Below are positions 18,643 to 27,508 of a DNA stretch of 32,299 nucleotides, one piece after another. Position numbers and translations under genes: made by a program. Below the pieces are notes generated by a model, which had not been told where the DNA came from, ran no database searches, and saw only the letters and a list, made by a program, of their open reading frames with translations. The stretch's first letter is position 1. Each line of letters opens with the position of its first letter. The stretch covers positions 1 to 32,299 of the forward strand of contig CAZUSI010000010.1 of the NCBI GenBank assembly GCA_964623395.1, written 5' to 3'. The DNA comes from JBDRZD01 sp964623395. Its GTDB lineage: Bacteria > Hydrothermota > Hydrothermia > Hydrothermales > Hydrothermaceae.

Positions 18643-19899
18643 ATGAAAATTTATGATTTAATAATAAATGCCTTTCAAGGTTTAAAGGTTCATAAGTTAA
18701 GAACAATTTTAACAACACTTGGAATCTTAATAGGAATTGCAACAGTTATTACAATGATTTCAATAATTGAAGGTGTAAATCATTTTGTTTACAGGGCTTT
18801 TGGAAGCGTTGGCTCAGATGTTATATATATTCAAAAATGGAAATGGAGACTGGTTACAGGAGGAGGAAGGGAGTGGTGGAAGGAAATTGAAAAAAGAAAA
18901 GATTTAGAAATTGAAGATGCTGAATTTATTAAAAAATTAAAAGGTATATCAAAAGTTGGAATTATTTATCCAGTTTATAGTGTGTCAGAGGTAAAATATA
19001 ACAATAAAACATTAAATGTTATGAATATTGAGGGGGTTACCCCTGAATATATTTCAATTTCAGGAAGGGAAGTGGAAAAAGGGAGAAATTTTAGGGATTC
19101 TGATAATGAATTTAATAAAAAAGTTTGTATAATTGGTCCTTTTATAGTAGAAAATATTTTTAAAGATGAAGAACCAATAGGAAAAGAAATTATTATAGGG
19201 AAAGAGAAGTTTGAAGTTATTGGGGTATTAGATAAAAAGGGTGAATTTCTTGGACAAAATCTTGATAATGTTATTTTCATTCCACTTAAAACTTCCCTTT
19301 TATATTTTAAGCCGCCTCTTTCTGGATGGGCAAGGGCTTTTCAAACAATAACAATTGTTGCTAAAGTTAAGGAAGGTTTTAAAATTGAAGAAGTTATGGA
19401 AGAAATAAAGGATTTATTGAGGAAAAGAAGGAATTTATTTTTTAATGAAGAAGAAGATTTTTCTTTAAATACTCAAGGGATGCTACTTTCAATGTATAAA
19501 AATATAACATCAGGAATATTTTTTGCAATGATAGGAATTGCTTCACTTGCTCTTATTGTTGGTGGAATAGGAATAATGAATATAATGCTTGTTTCAGTTA
19601 CAGAAAGAACAAAGGAAATAGGAATAAGGATGGCATTAGGTGCAAAGAGGAAAGATATATTACTTCAATTTTTGGTTGAATCAGTTTTTATAACAATTAT
19701 AGGTGGAATACTTGGACTTTTTCTTGGGATCTTTTTTGCAAAAATTGTTGATATTTTAACTCCATTGCCCTCTTATATTCCCTTATGGAGCATTTTTGTT
19801 GCAATTATATTTTCAAGTATAGTAGGTCTTTTCTTTGGAATATATCCTGCAACAAGGGCATCAAAATTAAATCCTGTGGAGGCACTTAGATATGAATAA
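18643..19899 (+). CDS. MacB-type ABC transporter permease
   Basis: A 418-residue permease with the four-helix MacB/FtsX topology. The N-terminal helix lies around 20-45 in LRTILTTLGILIGIATVI. A periplasmic MacB core domain occupies about 46-275. Three C-terminal helices follow, with the conserved VGGIGIMNIMLVSVTERTKEIGIRMALGA loop and the ending YPATRASKLNPVEALRYE. E. coli MacB has the ATPase fused at its N-terminus; here that part is a separate gene (22248-22913). Such mechanotransmission permeases drive export from the periplasm through TolC-like channels. The next gene overlaps it by 8 nt. Confidence 0.93.
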   Translation: MKIYDLIINAFQGLKVHKLRTILTTLGILIGIATVITMISIIEGVNHFVYRAFGSVGSDVIYIQKWKWRLVTGGGREWWKEIEKRKDLEIEDAEFIKKLKGISKVGIIYPVYSVSEVKYNNKTLNVMNIEGVTPEYISISGREVEKGRNFRDSDNEFNKKVCIIGPFIVENIFKDEEPIGKEIIIGKEKFEVIGVLDKKGEFLGQNLDNVIFIPLKTSLLYFKPPLSGWARAFQTITIVAKVKEGFKIEEVMEEIKDLLRKRRNLFFNEEEDFSLNTQGMLLSMYKNITSGIFFAMIGIASLALIVGGIGIMNIMLVSVTERTKEIGIRMALGAKRKDILLQFLVESVFITIIGGILGLFLGIFFAKIVDILTPLPSYIPLWSIFVAIIFSSIVGLFFGIYPATRASKLNPVEALRYE

Positions 19900-21148
19900 T
19901 TTTATAATTTTTATTTTAATTTCACTTGATACTTTAAAACTTGATTTTGAGACAAGTTACAAGATTGCAACTTTAAATAACTACGATTACAAAATAGAAG
20001 TTGAAAATACAAGTCTAAACGATCTCCTATTTTACAAATCAATATTTTCTTATTTTCCAAATTTCTCAGTTTCTGGAAGCTATACAAATACCCAAAGAAA
20101 TTTAGAATTTAATCCTTTTTCACCTTATTATTCTTTTACTTTTGAAATTTCTCAAAAAATTTTTTCTCCATCAGAGATAAGAAATATTATAAATAGTTTC
20201 TATTTAAAAAGATCCCAAAATTTTATAAAAATTGAAGCAAAGAAAAAACTTTTTATTCGTGTTCTTGAAAATTATGTTGAAGTTTTAAAGTCGGAAAAAA
20301 TTTTAAAGGTGTTGGAAAAATCCCTATTAAGAGCAGAGGAAAATTTTAAAATATTTGAAGAAAAATACAAACTTGGAGCCATTTCAAAACTTGATTATTT
20401 AAATTCAAATATAAATTTAAAAAACAAAAAAATAGAATATGAAGAGGCTTTTAAAAATTTTGATAATAAAAGATGGGAGTTTTTACTTACACTTGGATTT
20501 AGAGAGGAAAAAATTCTTCTTCTTAAAGATCTTGAATTTAAAGAAGAAGAAATAAATTATGAATTTGAAGATTTTTTAGAAAAAGCCCTTAAGAAAAGGG
20601 AATTGATATTATCAATTAAGGAGAAGAAAAAAAGCACCTTTTCTGATTTTCTTTTTACTTCCTTATCCTTTTTGCCCGAAATTAAATGGGGTTATTACAT
20701 AACATATCAGGATACTCTCTTTCCAAAAAGTTATTTATATTTTAAAGAAAATTTTGAAACTTCAAGAGGTATTTATTTTTCTTTTGGGTTTAAGTTTTTT
20801 GATTACCCCTTTGATGTTCTATCTTTCAAGAAAAATTACAACATTGAAGAGATTTATTTAGAAAAGACCTTATCTCAAATTTTTGAAGAAATGAAAAGCA
20901 CCTTTAATTTATTAACTCTTGCAAAGGAAAAAATTTTGCTGGCAAATTCTTATTTTGAAGCAGCAAAGGAAGCCTATAACCTTGCAAGTGAAGAGTATAA
21001 GGTTGGAAAGATTTCATACATTGAGTTTTTAAAATCAGAAGAAAATTTAATAGATGGAGAAGTGAAATTGATTTCTTCAAAATATGATTATATAAAATAT
21101 AAATACATGTTTTTATTTTTGTCGGGAATCCTTGAGGAGGTGAAATGA
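19892..21148 (+). CDS. TolC-family outer-membrane efflux protein
   Basis: A 418-residue protein starting with a hydrophobic signal-like segment. Two tandem regions of long amphipathic helices follow: about 100-190, including KLGAISKLDYLNSNINLKNK, and about 325-405, including YKVGKISYIEFLKSEENLID. The repeated 'YxxGxIS...(D/E)(Y/F)L' pattern is the hallmark of the two structural repeats of TolC subunits. It should form the outer-membrane duct of the tripartite exporter. It overlaps the permease by 8 nt and the adaptor by 4 nt. Confidence 0.87.
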   Translation: MNNFIIFILISLDTLKLDFETSYKIATLNNYDYKIEVENTSLNDLLFYKSIFSYFPNFSVSGSYTNTQRNLEFNPFSPYYSFTFEISQKIFSPSEIRNIINSFYLKRSQNFIKIEAKKKLFIRVLENYVEVLKSEKILKVLEKSLLRAEENFKIFEEKYKLGAISKLDYLNSNINLKNKKIEYEEAFKNFDNKRWEFLLTLGFREEKILLLKDLEFKEEEINYEFEDFLEKALKKRELILSIKEKKKSTFSDFLFTSLSFLPEIKWGYYITYQDTLFPKSYLYFKENFETSRGIYFSFGFKFFDYPFDVLSFKKNYNIEEIYLEKTLSQIFEEMKSTFNLLTLAKEKILLANSYFEAAKEAYNLASEEYKVGKISYIEFLKSEENLIDGEVKLISSKYDYIKYKYMFLFLSGILEEVK

Positions 21149-22251
21149 AAAGAAAAATTCTTATAGGTGCCCTTATTTTTATAATTATTTTATTTTTTAT
21201 CTTTTTAAATTTTCTTCAAGGTGAAAAGGTTAAAGAGGTTGAAATAGAAACACTTAAAAAAGGTGATATTGTTGAAGTTGTTAAAATGGAAGGTAAGATA
21301 AAGGCATATAAACAAGTTGAAGTTGGCTCCGATGTAATGGGTAGAATAGAAAAAATAATGGTTAGGGAAAGGCAAAAGGTCAAAAAAGGAGATATATTAT
21401 GCATAATATCACCTGAAACTTATAGAGCAAGAGTTTTGGAAATGGAAGCACGTCTTAAGGCGGATCTTTCAAAATATGAAGTATTAAAAAATGAATATGA
21501 AAGAACAAAAGAGCTTTTCTCAAAAGATTTGATTTCAAAAAGTGAATTTGAAAGAATTGAAGCTGATTATCTTTCTATGAAATCTGCCATTGAGTCTGAT
21601 AGTTTTATTTTAAAAGAGGCAAAAGAGAATTTAAAAAAGTGTTATATAAGAAGTGTAATTGATGGAGAAGTTTTAAGTATAAATAAAGAAGAAGGTGAGA
21701 TGGCTGTAGTTGGAATTAATGTTCCAGGGAATGTCATAATGGTTATTGCTGATAGAAGCAAACTCATCGTTAATGGTGAAATTAATGAAAGTGAAATTTC
21801 AAAAATTAAAAAGGGTGATACTGCAATTGTAAAAGTTTCTGCTTTAGAAGGTAAGGAATTCAAAGGTATTGTTGAAAATGTGGGTGGTGTTCCAATTTCT
21901 TCTTCTGGAATTGAGACACAAGGAACTGCTTTTTTCCCTGTTAAAATTCTTTTACTTGAAGGTGATTCCCTTTTACTTCCAGGAATGAATGCCTCCTGTA
22001 AAATAATCACAAAAAAGAAAAAGGATGTTTTTACCTTACCTTACTCAGCAATTGGAAAGGAAAAGGATAAACATTTTGTTTTTGTAAAAAGAAAAGGAAA
22101 AGCAGAAAAAAGATTTATATCCATAGGTATTCAGGGAGAAGAAAGGGTAGAAATAGTTGAAGGAATTTCTGAAAATGATACAATAATAATAGGTCCTCAA
22201 AAAATTTTAAATTCTATAAAGGAAGGGGAGAAAGTAAAAGTTAAAAAATGA
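21145..22251 (+). CDS. MacA/HlyD-family periplasmic adaptor protein
   Basis: A 368-residue membrane-fusion protein. A membrane anchor (about 5-24) precedes a split biotinyl-lipoyl domain; its first half contains VGSDVMGRIEKIMVRERQKVKKGD and its second half SVIDGEVLSINKEEGEMA. Between them lies a short coiled-coil hairpin (about 95-165). Beta-barrel and membrane-proximal domains follow. It bridges the permease and the TolC-like duct. GAGGAGG just upstream is a strong ribosome-binding site inside the end of the TolC gene. Confidence 0.92.
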   Translation: MKRKILIGALIFIIILFFIFLNFLQGEKVKEVEIETLKKGDIVEVVKMEGKIKAYKQVEVGSDVMGRIEKIMVRERQKVKKGDILCIISPETYRARVLEMEARLKADLSKYEVLKNEYERTKELFSKDLISKSEFERIEADYLSMKSAIESDSFILKEAKENLKKCYIRSVIDGEVLSINKEEGEMAVVGINVPGNVIMVIADRSKLIVNGEINESEISKIKKGDTAIVKVSALEGKEFKGIVENVGGVPISSSGIETQGTAFFPVKILLLEGDSLLLPGMNASCKIITKKKKDVFTLPYSAIGKEKDKHFVFVKRKGKAEKRFISIGIQGEERVEIVEGISENDTIIIGPQKILNSIKEGEKVKVKK

Positions 22252-22913
22252 AATTTTTAAAACTTGAAAATATTTATAAAGTATATAAAATGGATAAGGT
22301 TAAGGTGGAGGCTTTAAGAGGAGTAAATCTGGAAGTTCAAAATGGTGATTATATAGGAATTATGGGACCTTCTGGCTCTGGTAAAAGCACTCTTTTACAT
22401 ATAATAGGATTTCTTGATAAACCAACAAGTGGGAATTATATTTTTGAAGATAAAGAGGTTATTAATTTAAATGAGGATGAACTTGCTGAGATAAGAAATA
22501 AAAGAATTGGTTTTGTTTTTCAATTTTTTAATTTAATTCCAAGATTAAATGCCCTTCAAAATGTTGAATTGCCTTTAATTTATATGGGGATGGAAAAAAA
22601 GAAAAGAAGAGAGATTGCTCTTGAATTTCTTGAAAAGGTTGGACTTATAGATAGAAGATTTCATAAACCAACGGAACTTTCAGGTGGAGAGACGCAAAGG
22701 GTAGCAATAGCAAGAGCACTTGTAACAGGTGCTGATTTAATTTTAGCAGATGAACCAACAGGGAATCTTGATACAAAAACAGGTGAAGAAATAATGAATA
22801 TTTTTGATAAATTAAATGAGGAAGGAAAGACAATAATTGTAGTTTCGCATTCTCAAGATGTTGTAAAACATACAAAAAAAGTTTATTCAATGAGAGATGG
22901 CCAAATTGTTTAA
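22248..22913 (+). CDS. ABC transporter ATP-binding protein (MacB/LolD type)
   Basis: A 221-residue ATPase with Walker A GPSGSGKST (40-48), Q-loop Gln92, signature LSGGE (144-148), Walker B LILADE (164-169), D-loop and switch His201. The short form and the phrase QFFNLIPRLNALQNVELPL are typical of the MacB/LolD/FtsE group that partners with the permease encoded at 18643-19899. The operon thus encodes a full tripartite exporter. Its start overlaps the adaptor stop as ATGA, and it is the last protein gene before the tRNA. Confidence 0.95.
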   Translation: MKFLKLENIYKVYKMDKVKVEALRGVNLEVQNGDYIGIMGPSGSGKSTLLHIIGFLDKPTSGNYIFEDKEVINLNEDELAEIRNKRIGFVFQFFNLIPRLNALQNVELPLIYMGMEKKKRREIALEFLEKVGLIDRRFHKPTELSGGETQRVAIARALVTGADLILADEPTGNLDTKTGEEIMNIFDKLNEEGKTIIVVSHSQDVVKHTKKVYSMRDGQIV

Positions 22914-22935
22914 AAATATATAATTCCTTTATAAT
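22906..22935 (+). promoter_or_regulatory. Candidate promoter for tRNA-Thr and the downstream genes
   Basis: TATAAT (22930-22935) follows a weak -35 TTGTTT (22906-22911) at 18 bases. The -35 overlaps the stop codon of the ATPase gene. Transcription would start near 22942, a few bases before the tRNA. Read-through from the exporter operon is also possible, as no terminator is visible. Confidence 0.5.
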
Positions 22936-22946
22936 AATAATCTTAT

Positions 22947-23019
22947 GCCCATGTAGCTCAGTTGGAAGAGCACTTCCTTGGTAAGGAAGAGGTCGGCGGT
23001 TCGATTCCGCCCATGGGCT
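22947..23019 (+). tRNA. tRNA-Thr (anticodon GGU)
   Basis: A 73-nt cloverleaf: acceptor GCCCATG/CATGGGC, D stem GCTC/GAGC, anticodon stem CTTCC/GGAAG with loop TTGGTAA (anticodon GGT at 22980-22982), T stem GGCGG/CCGCC with loop TTCGATT, and discriminator T. GGU reads ACC and ACU threonine codons. CCA is not encoded. U36 and A37 make it a substrate type for t6A modification, and the enzyme for the first step of that pathway is encoded 12 nt downstream. Confidence 0.97.
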
Positions 23020-23031
23020 TAATAAATTTTT

Positions 23032-24105
23032 ATGGGAATCATAAAAGAAGAAATAGATAAGGCAGCAGAAATAATTAAAAGAGGAGGGATAATTGTATTT
23101 CCAACAGATACAGTAATGGGGATAGGAACTTATTTTCTCAATCTTGAAGGTCAAAAAAAGATATATATTTTAAAAAAAAGAGAAAAGAAGAAACCACTTG
23201 TTATTTTTATAAAGGATAAAGAAGAACTCAAAAAAATTATTGCTCATAAAAATCTTGGTATATTAAGAGAAAAAATAATATCAAATTTTTGGCCAGGTCC
23301 TTTAACCTGTATATTTAAATCAAAATTAAAGGGGAATTTTTTATGGATATCAAAAGAAGGTAAAGTTGGTGTCAGAATTCCAAATCATAATTTAATAATT
23401 AGCTTACTTGAAAAAACAGGTCCTCTTGCTACAACATCTGCAAATTTATCAGGCTTTCCATCCATTATTTCTTATAAAGAACTCCCTTTATCAATTAAAA
23501 AGGAAGTTGATTATTTAATATCTGAAAATTCCTATGGACTTTTACCTTCAACTGTTATTGATTTATCAGAATATCCCTTTAAGTTATTAAGAAAAGGACC
23601 AATAGGAATTACTGCTATTGAAGATTTAATTTTAAGAAAAATAAAAGTTGATAGGAGTTTAACCCTTAATATTCTTTTTATATGTTCAGGAAATACATGT
23701 AGGTCCCCAATGGCAATGGGAATAATGAGGAAGTATTTACCCTATTATTTGAGGAGGAATATAAGAATAAAATCAAGAGGTATAAATGCAATTCCTTTAG
23801 AACCAATAAGTGAAAATGCAAAAAAAGTTCTTGAAGAAATTGGAGTTGATGTTTCTTTTCATAAGGCAAAAAATGTTGATAAAGAGGTCCTTGAATGGGC
23901 TGATTTTATATATGTTATGGAAAGAAGGCAATTTTCAGAAATCTCAAAATTTGGATTTGGGAATAAGGTAAGGCTTCTTTCTCCCACTTATGAAATACCT
24001 GACCCTTATGGAAAGGATTTATCCTATTATAGGAAAATTTTAAAAATGTTGAAAAAACCAATAAAAAAGATAATTAAGGATATAGAGTGGAGATATGAGG
24101 TATAA
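23032..24105 (+). CDS. Fusion of TsaC/Sua5-type threonylcarbamoyl-AMP synthase and low-molecular-weight protein phosphatase
   Basis: A 357-residue two-domain protein. Residues 1 to about 200 are a YrdC/TsaC domain: FPTDTVMGIGT at 23-33, KKREKKKPL, WPGPLT at 87-92, ATTSANLSG at 133-141 and PSTVIDLS at 172-179. It should make threonylcarbamoyl-AMP from threonine, bicarbonate and ATP for tRNA t6A. Residues about 211-357 are a low-molecular-weight phosphatase: the P-loop is CSGNTCRS (Cys218, Arg224), and the general acid is Asp324 in IPDPYG. Thr222 in the P-loop is the residue found in the arginine phosphatase YwlE, where tyrosine phosphatases usually have Ile. There is no Shine-Dalgarno sequence, and the ATG is 12 nt from the tRNA 3' end. 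It overlaps purM by 11 nt. Confidence 0.92.
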   Translation: MGIIKEEIDKAAEIIKRGGIIVFPTDTVMGIGTYFLNLEGQKKIYILKKREKKKPLVIFIKDKEELKKIIAHKNLGILREKIISNFWPGPLTCIFKSKLKGNFLWISKEGKVGVRIPNHNLIISLLEKTGPLATTSANLSGFPSIISYKELPLSIKKEVDYLISENSYGLLPSTVIDLSEYPFKLLRKGPIGITAIEDLILRKIKVDRSLTLNILFICSGNTCRSPMAMGIMRKYLPYYLRRNIRIKSRGINAIPLEPISENAKKVLEEIGVDVSFHKAKNVDKEVLEWADFIYVMERRQFSEISKFGFGNKVRLLSPTYEIPDPYGKDLSYYRKILKMLKKPIKKIIKDIEWRYEV

Positions 24106-25078
24106 GGAGGCTGGTGTTGATATTGATTATTCAGATTTTATAAAGAAAAAGATAAAAAAGTTTTTAAATCCAATTTCAAGAGAAAGATTTGCAGGTCTTT
24201 ATAAAATAAATGAAAATAATTATGTTGCTGCAACAATTGATGGGGTTGGAACGAAATTAATTATTGCAAAAGAAGTAGGATATTTAGAAGGAGTTGGGAT
24301 TGATATAGTAAATCATTGTGTTAATGACCTTCTTTGCTCCGGTGCAAAGCCAATTTTCTTTCTTGATTATATTGCTTCTTCAAACTTAAGAAATCTTGAT
24401 ATTTTAAAAATTTTAAAGGGTATAAAAAGGGCTTTAAAAGAACACAATGTTTCTTTAATTGGAGGAGAAATTGCTGAAATGCCAGATATATATAAAGGTG
24501 AGAATTTTGACCTTGTTGGATGCATGATAGGAATTATTAATAAAAAAAATATTCTTCCTAAGAAAATTAAAATAGGAGATTTAATTTTTGGAATTTCTTC
24601 TTCAGGATTACATACAAATGGCTTTTCCCTTGTTAGAAAAATTATTAGAGAGAATAATATTAATCTTGATACAAAAATTTCTGGAAGAAAATTAAAAAAT
24701 ATACTTTTAACCCCTCATAGAAGTTATTTCAAAATTTTATATCCTCTTATTTTAGAAAATAAAATAAAGGCGTGTGTTCATATTACAGGTGGAGGATTTG
24801 AAGGGAATTTAAAAAGAGTTTTAAAAGATAAGATTTCTGCTGAACTCAATTTCCAGAATTTTAAAATTCCAGAAATTTTTATTTTTATTAAAGAGAAGGG
24901 GAATGTTAAATGGGAAGAAATGTTTAGGGTTTTTAATATGGGTATAGGAATGCTTATAATAATTTCAAAAAAAGAAGAAGATTATATAAAAAATTATTTT
25001 AAAAGATTAAAGGAGCCAATTTATTTTCTTGGAAAAATAAATAAATATTTTGGTGAGAAAGTTAAAATAAGATTATAG
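24095..25078 (+). CDS. purM: Phosphoribosylformylglycinamidine cyclo-ligase (AIR synthetase)
   Basis: A 327-residue enzyme converting FGAM to AIR in purine biosynthesis. The start MRYKEAGVDID matches the conserved PurM N-terminus and fixes the ATG inside the previous gene. AATIDGVGTKL, GIDIVNHCVNDLLCSGAKPIFFLDY and LIGGEIAEMP are the ATP and substrate loops. SSSGLHTNGFSLVRK and HITGGGFEGNL complete the fold. The length is near the family norm. No other pur gene is in the window. It ends at the ribosome-binding site of gyrA. Confidence 0.95.
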   Translation: MRYKEAGVDIDYSDFIKKKIKKFLNPISRERFAGLYKINENNYVAATIDGVGTKLIIAKEVGYLEGVGIDIVNHCVNDLLCSGAKPIFFLDYIASSNLRNLDILKILKGIKRALKEHNVSLIGGEIAEMPDIYKGENFDLVGCMIGIINKKNILPKKIKIGDLIFGISSSGLHTNGFSLVRKIIRENNINLDTKISGRKLKNILLTPHRSYFKILYPLILENKIKACVHITGGGFEGNLKRVLKDKISAELNFQNFKIPEIFIFIKEKGNVKWEEMFRVFNMGIGMLIIISKKEEDYIKNYFKRLKEPIYFLGKINKYFGEKVKIRL

Positions 25079-25087
25079 GAGGTAAAC

Positions 25088-27508
25088 ATGCCTGAGAGAA
25101 TAGAAAATGTTTATATAGAAGATGAAATGAGGACAAGTTATATAGATTATGCAATGAGTGTAATAGTTGGAAGAGCACTTCCCGATGTAAGAGATGGACT
25201 TAAACCAGTTCATAGAAGAATACTTTATGCAATGCTTGAACTTGGTTTGACTCCTGATAAGCCCTTTAAAAAATGTGCGAATGTTGTTGGAGAAGTTCTT
25301 GGTAAATATCATCCCCATGGAGATGCAGCAGTTTATGATGCACTTGTTAGAATGGCACAAGATTTTTCTTTAAGATATCCATTAATTGATGGACAGGGTA
25401 ATTTTGGCTCAATTGATGGTGATCCACCAGCTGCTTATAGATACACAGAGGCAAGGCTTTCCCCATTTTCAATTCTTATGCTTGAAGATATTGACAAAGA
25501 AACTGTTGATTTTGTTCCGAATTTTGATGGAAAGTTAAAGGAACCAACTGTTTTACCTTCAAAATTTCCAAACATCATTGTAAATGGTTCATCAGGAATT
25601 GCAGTTGGAATGGCAACAAATATTCCTCCTCATAATCTTAAAGAGGTTGTTGATGCCCTTGTTTTTTTAATAGATAATCCAGATGCAGAGGATGAAAAAC
25701 TCTTAGAATTTATTAAAGGTCCTGATTTTCCAACAGGTGGAATTATTTTAGGTAAAGAGGGGATTAAAGAGTGTTATTTGCAAGGTAAAGGGAAAATTAT
25801 TTTAAGAGGGAAAGTAAATATTGAAGAAGGTTCTCATGGTCATAAAAAAATAGTGATAAAAGAAATTCCTTATCAAGTTAATAAAGCTCAACTTGTTGAA
25901 AGAATAGCAGAACTTGCAAGGGAGAAAAAAATAGAAGGAATATCAGATTTAAGGGATGAGTCGGATAGGGATGGTATAAGAGTAGTTATTGAATTAAAAA
26001 GGAATGTTAACGAAGATGTCGTTTTAAATTTACTTTATAAGCTCACTCCTCTTGAAACTTCCTTTGGAGTTATAATGTTAGCCCTTTGCGATGGGGAGCC
26101 AAAAATTTTAACTTTGAAAGAAATGCTTTCTCTTTATTTAAAACACAGAGAAGAAGTTACAAGAAGAAAAACGGAATTTTTACTTAAAAGGGCAGAGGAA
26201 AGAGCCCATATTCTTGAAGGATTTAAAATAGCAATTGCGAATATTGATGCAATTATAGATCTTATAAAGAAATCAAAAGAGGCAAAAGAGGCAAAGATGC
26301 TCCTTATAAAACAATTTAATTTAAGTGAAAAACAGGCACAAGCAATCCTTGAAATGAAATTACAGAATCTCACAAAACTTGAAAGGGAGAAAATTGAGGA
26401 AGAATATGCTTCTTTAATAAAGGAGATAGAAAAATATAGATCAACTTTAAAAAGCAGAAAATTACTCATGGATATAATTAAAAAGGAACTTTTAGAAATT
26501 AAAGAAAAATATGGAGATGATAGAAGAACAGTTATATTAGATAAGGAACCGGAAGAAATTGATATTGAAGATTTAATTCAAAGAGAAAGGATAAACATTA
26601 TTTTAACGGAATCAGGTTTTATAAAAAGATTACCAGTGTCTTCAATAAGAGTTCAAAGAAAGGGGGGGACTGGAACAAGTTTATTCCTTTATGAAGGAGA
26701 TTTTCCAAAAGTAATATTTACATCTGATACCCATGAAAGTGTCCTTTTCTTTACAAATAAAGGAAAAGTTTATTGTATGAAAGGTTTTGAAATTCCAGAA
26801 GGCACTCTCCAAAGTAAAGGTAAGCATATAAGTTCAATTTTTCCATTACAAAAAAATGAAAAGATTGTTGATATGATTTCTGCTGGTGAATGGGATGAAA
26901 AAAGTTATATTTTCTTTATAACAAAAATGGGCATTATTAAAAAAACACTTCTTAATGAATTTAAGAATGCAGGTAAAAGAGGCATTATAGGAATTACACT
27001 TCCTGATGAAGATGAAATTGTTGATGTTTTGAAAGTAAAAGAAAAGGACGAGATAATAATTGTTAAGAATAATGGGCTTGGAATAAGAGTAAATTCAGAT
27101 GAAATAAGACCTATGGGAAGGAATGCCTATGGAGTAAAAGGTATAAAAGTAAATGGTGAAGAAGAGGTTGTAAGGGGAGCACCTGTAAAAGAAGGTGAAG
27201 AAATTGTTTTACTAACATCTAATGGATTTGGCAAAAGAATAAGCCCAGAGGAAATAAGGGTTACTCATAGAGGAGGAAAAGGAATTGTTTTACAGAAAAT
27301 TAATGAAAAAACGGGCAAGCTCACATGGGCAAAAAGTGCTTCCCCTTATGATAACCTTGTAATCATGACAAAAGATGGAAATATTCTTAAAATTAATGTT
27401 TCAAATATAAAAAAATTAAAAAGAGGCGCTTCTGGTATAAAACTTATAAAATTAAAGGAAGGAGATTTTGTCGTTGATGCAAGTGTTATTAAAAGGGAGG
27501 AAGAATGA
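25088..27508 (+). CDS. gyrA: DNA gyrase subunit A
   Basis: An 806-residue type IIA topoisomerase breakage-reunion subunit. The catalytic tyrosine is Tyr119 in AAYRYTEAR. The helix that holds quinolone-resistance sites reads HPHGDAAVYD, so Ala80 stands where E. coli has Ser83, while Asp84 matches Asp87. The C-terminal domain is a six-blade pinwheel. The GyrA box, canonically QRRGGKG, appears degenerate as QRKGGTG, and a later HRGGKG occurs in the last blades. The full-length C-terminal domain favours GyrA over ParC, but the odd box leaves some doubt. AGGAGG overlaps the purM stop, 5 nt before the ATG. Confidence 0.92.
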   Translation: MPERIENVYIEDEMRTSYIDYAMSVIVGRALPDVRDGLKPVHRRILYAMLELGLTPDKPFKKCANVVGEVLGKYHPHGDAAVYDALVRMAQDFSLRYPLIDGQGNFGSIDGDPPAAYRYTEARLSPFSILMLEDIDKETVDFVPNFDGKLKEPTVLPSKFPNIIVNGSSGIAVGMATNIPPHNLKEVVDALVFLIDNPDAEDEKLLEFIKGPDFPTGGIILGKEGIKECYLQGKGKIILRGKVNIEEGSHGHKKIVIKEIPYQVNKAQLVERIAELAREKKIEGISDLRDESDRDGIRVVIELKRNVNEDVVLNLLYKLTPLETSFGVIMLALCDGEPKILTLKEMLSLYLKHREEVTRRKTEFLLKRAEERAHILEGFKIAIANIDAIIDLIKKSKEAKEAKMLLIKQFNLSEKQAQAILEMKLQNLTKLEREKIEEEYASLIKEIEKYRSTLKSRKLLMDIIKKELLEIKEKYGDDRRTVILDKEPEEIDIEDLIQRERINIILTESGFIKRLPVSSIRVQRKGGTGTSLFLYEGDFPKVIFTSDTHESVLFFTNKGKVYCMKGFEIPEGTLQSKGKHISSIFPLQKNEKIVDMISAGEWDEKSYIFFITKMGIIKKTLLNEFKNAGKRGIIGITLPDEDEIVDVLKVKEKDEIIIVKNNGLGIRVNSDEIRPMGRNAYGVKGIKVNGEEEVVRGAPVKEGEEIVLLTSNGFGKRISPEEIRVTHRGGKGIVLQKINEKTGKLTWAKSASPYDNLVIMTKDGNILKINVSNIKKLKRGASGIKLIKLKEGDFVVDASVIKREEE

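Noticed and set aside
22645..23154. Minus-strand frame of 169 codons across the tRNA
   Set aside because: It overlaps the tRNA and two well-supported plus-strand genes and has no recognisable protein pattern.
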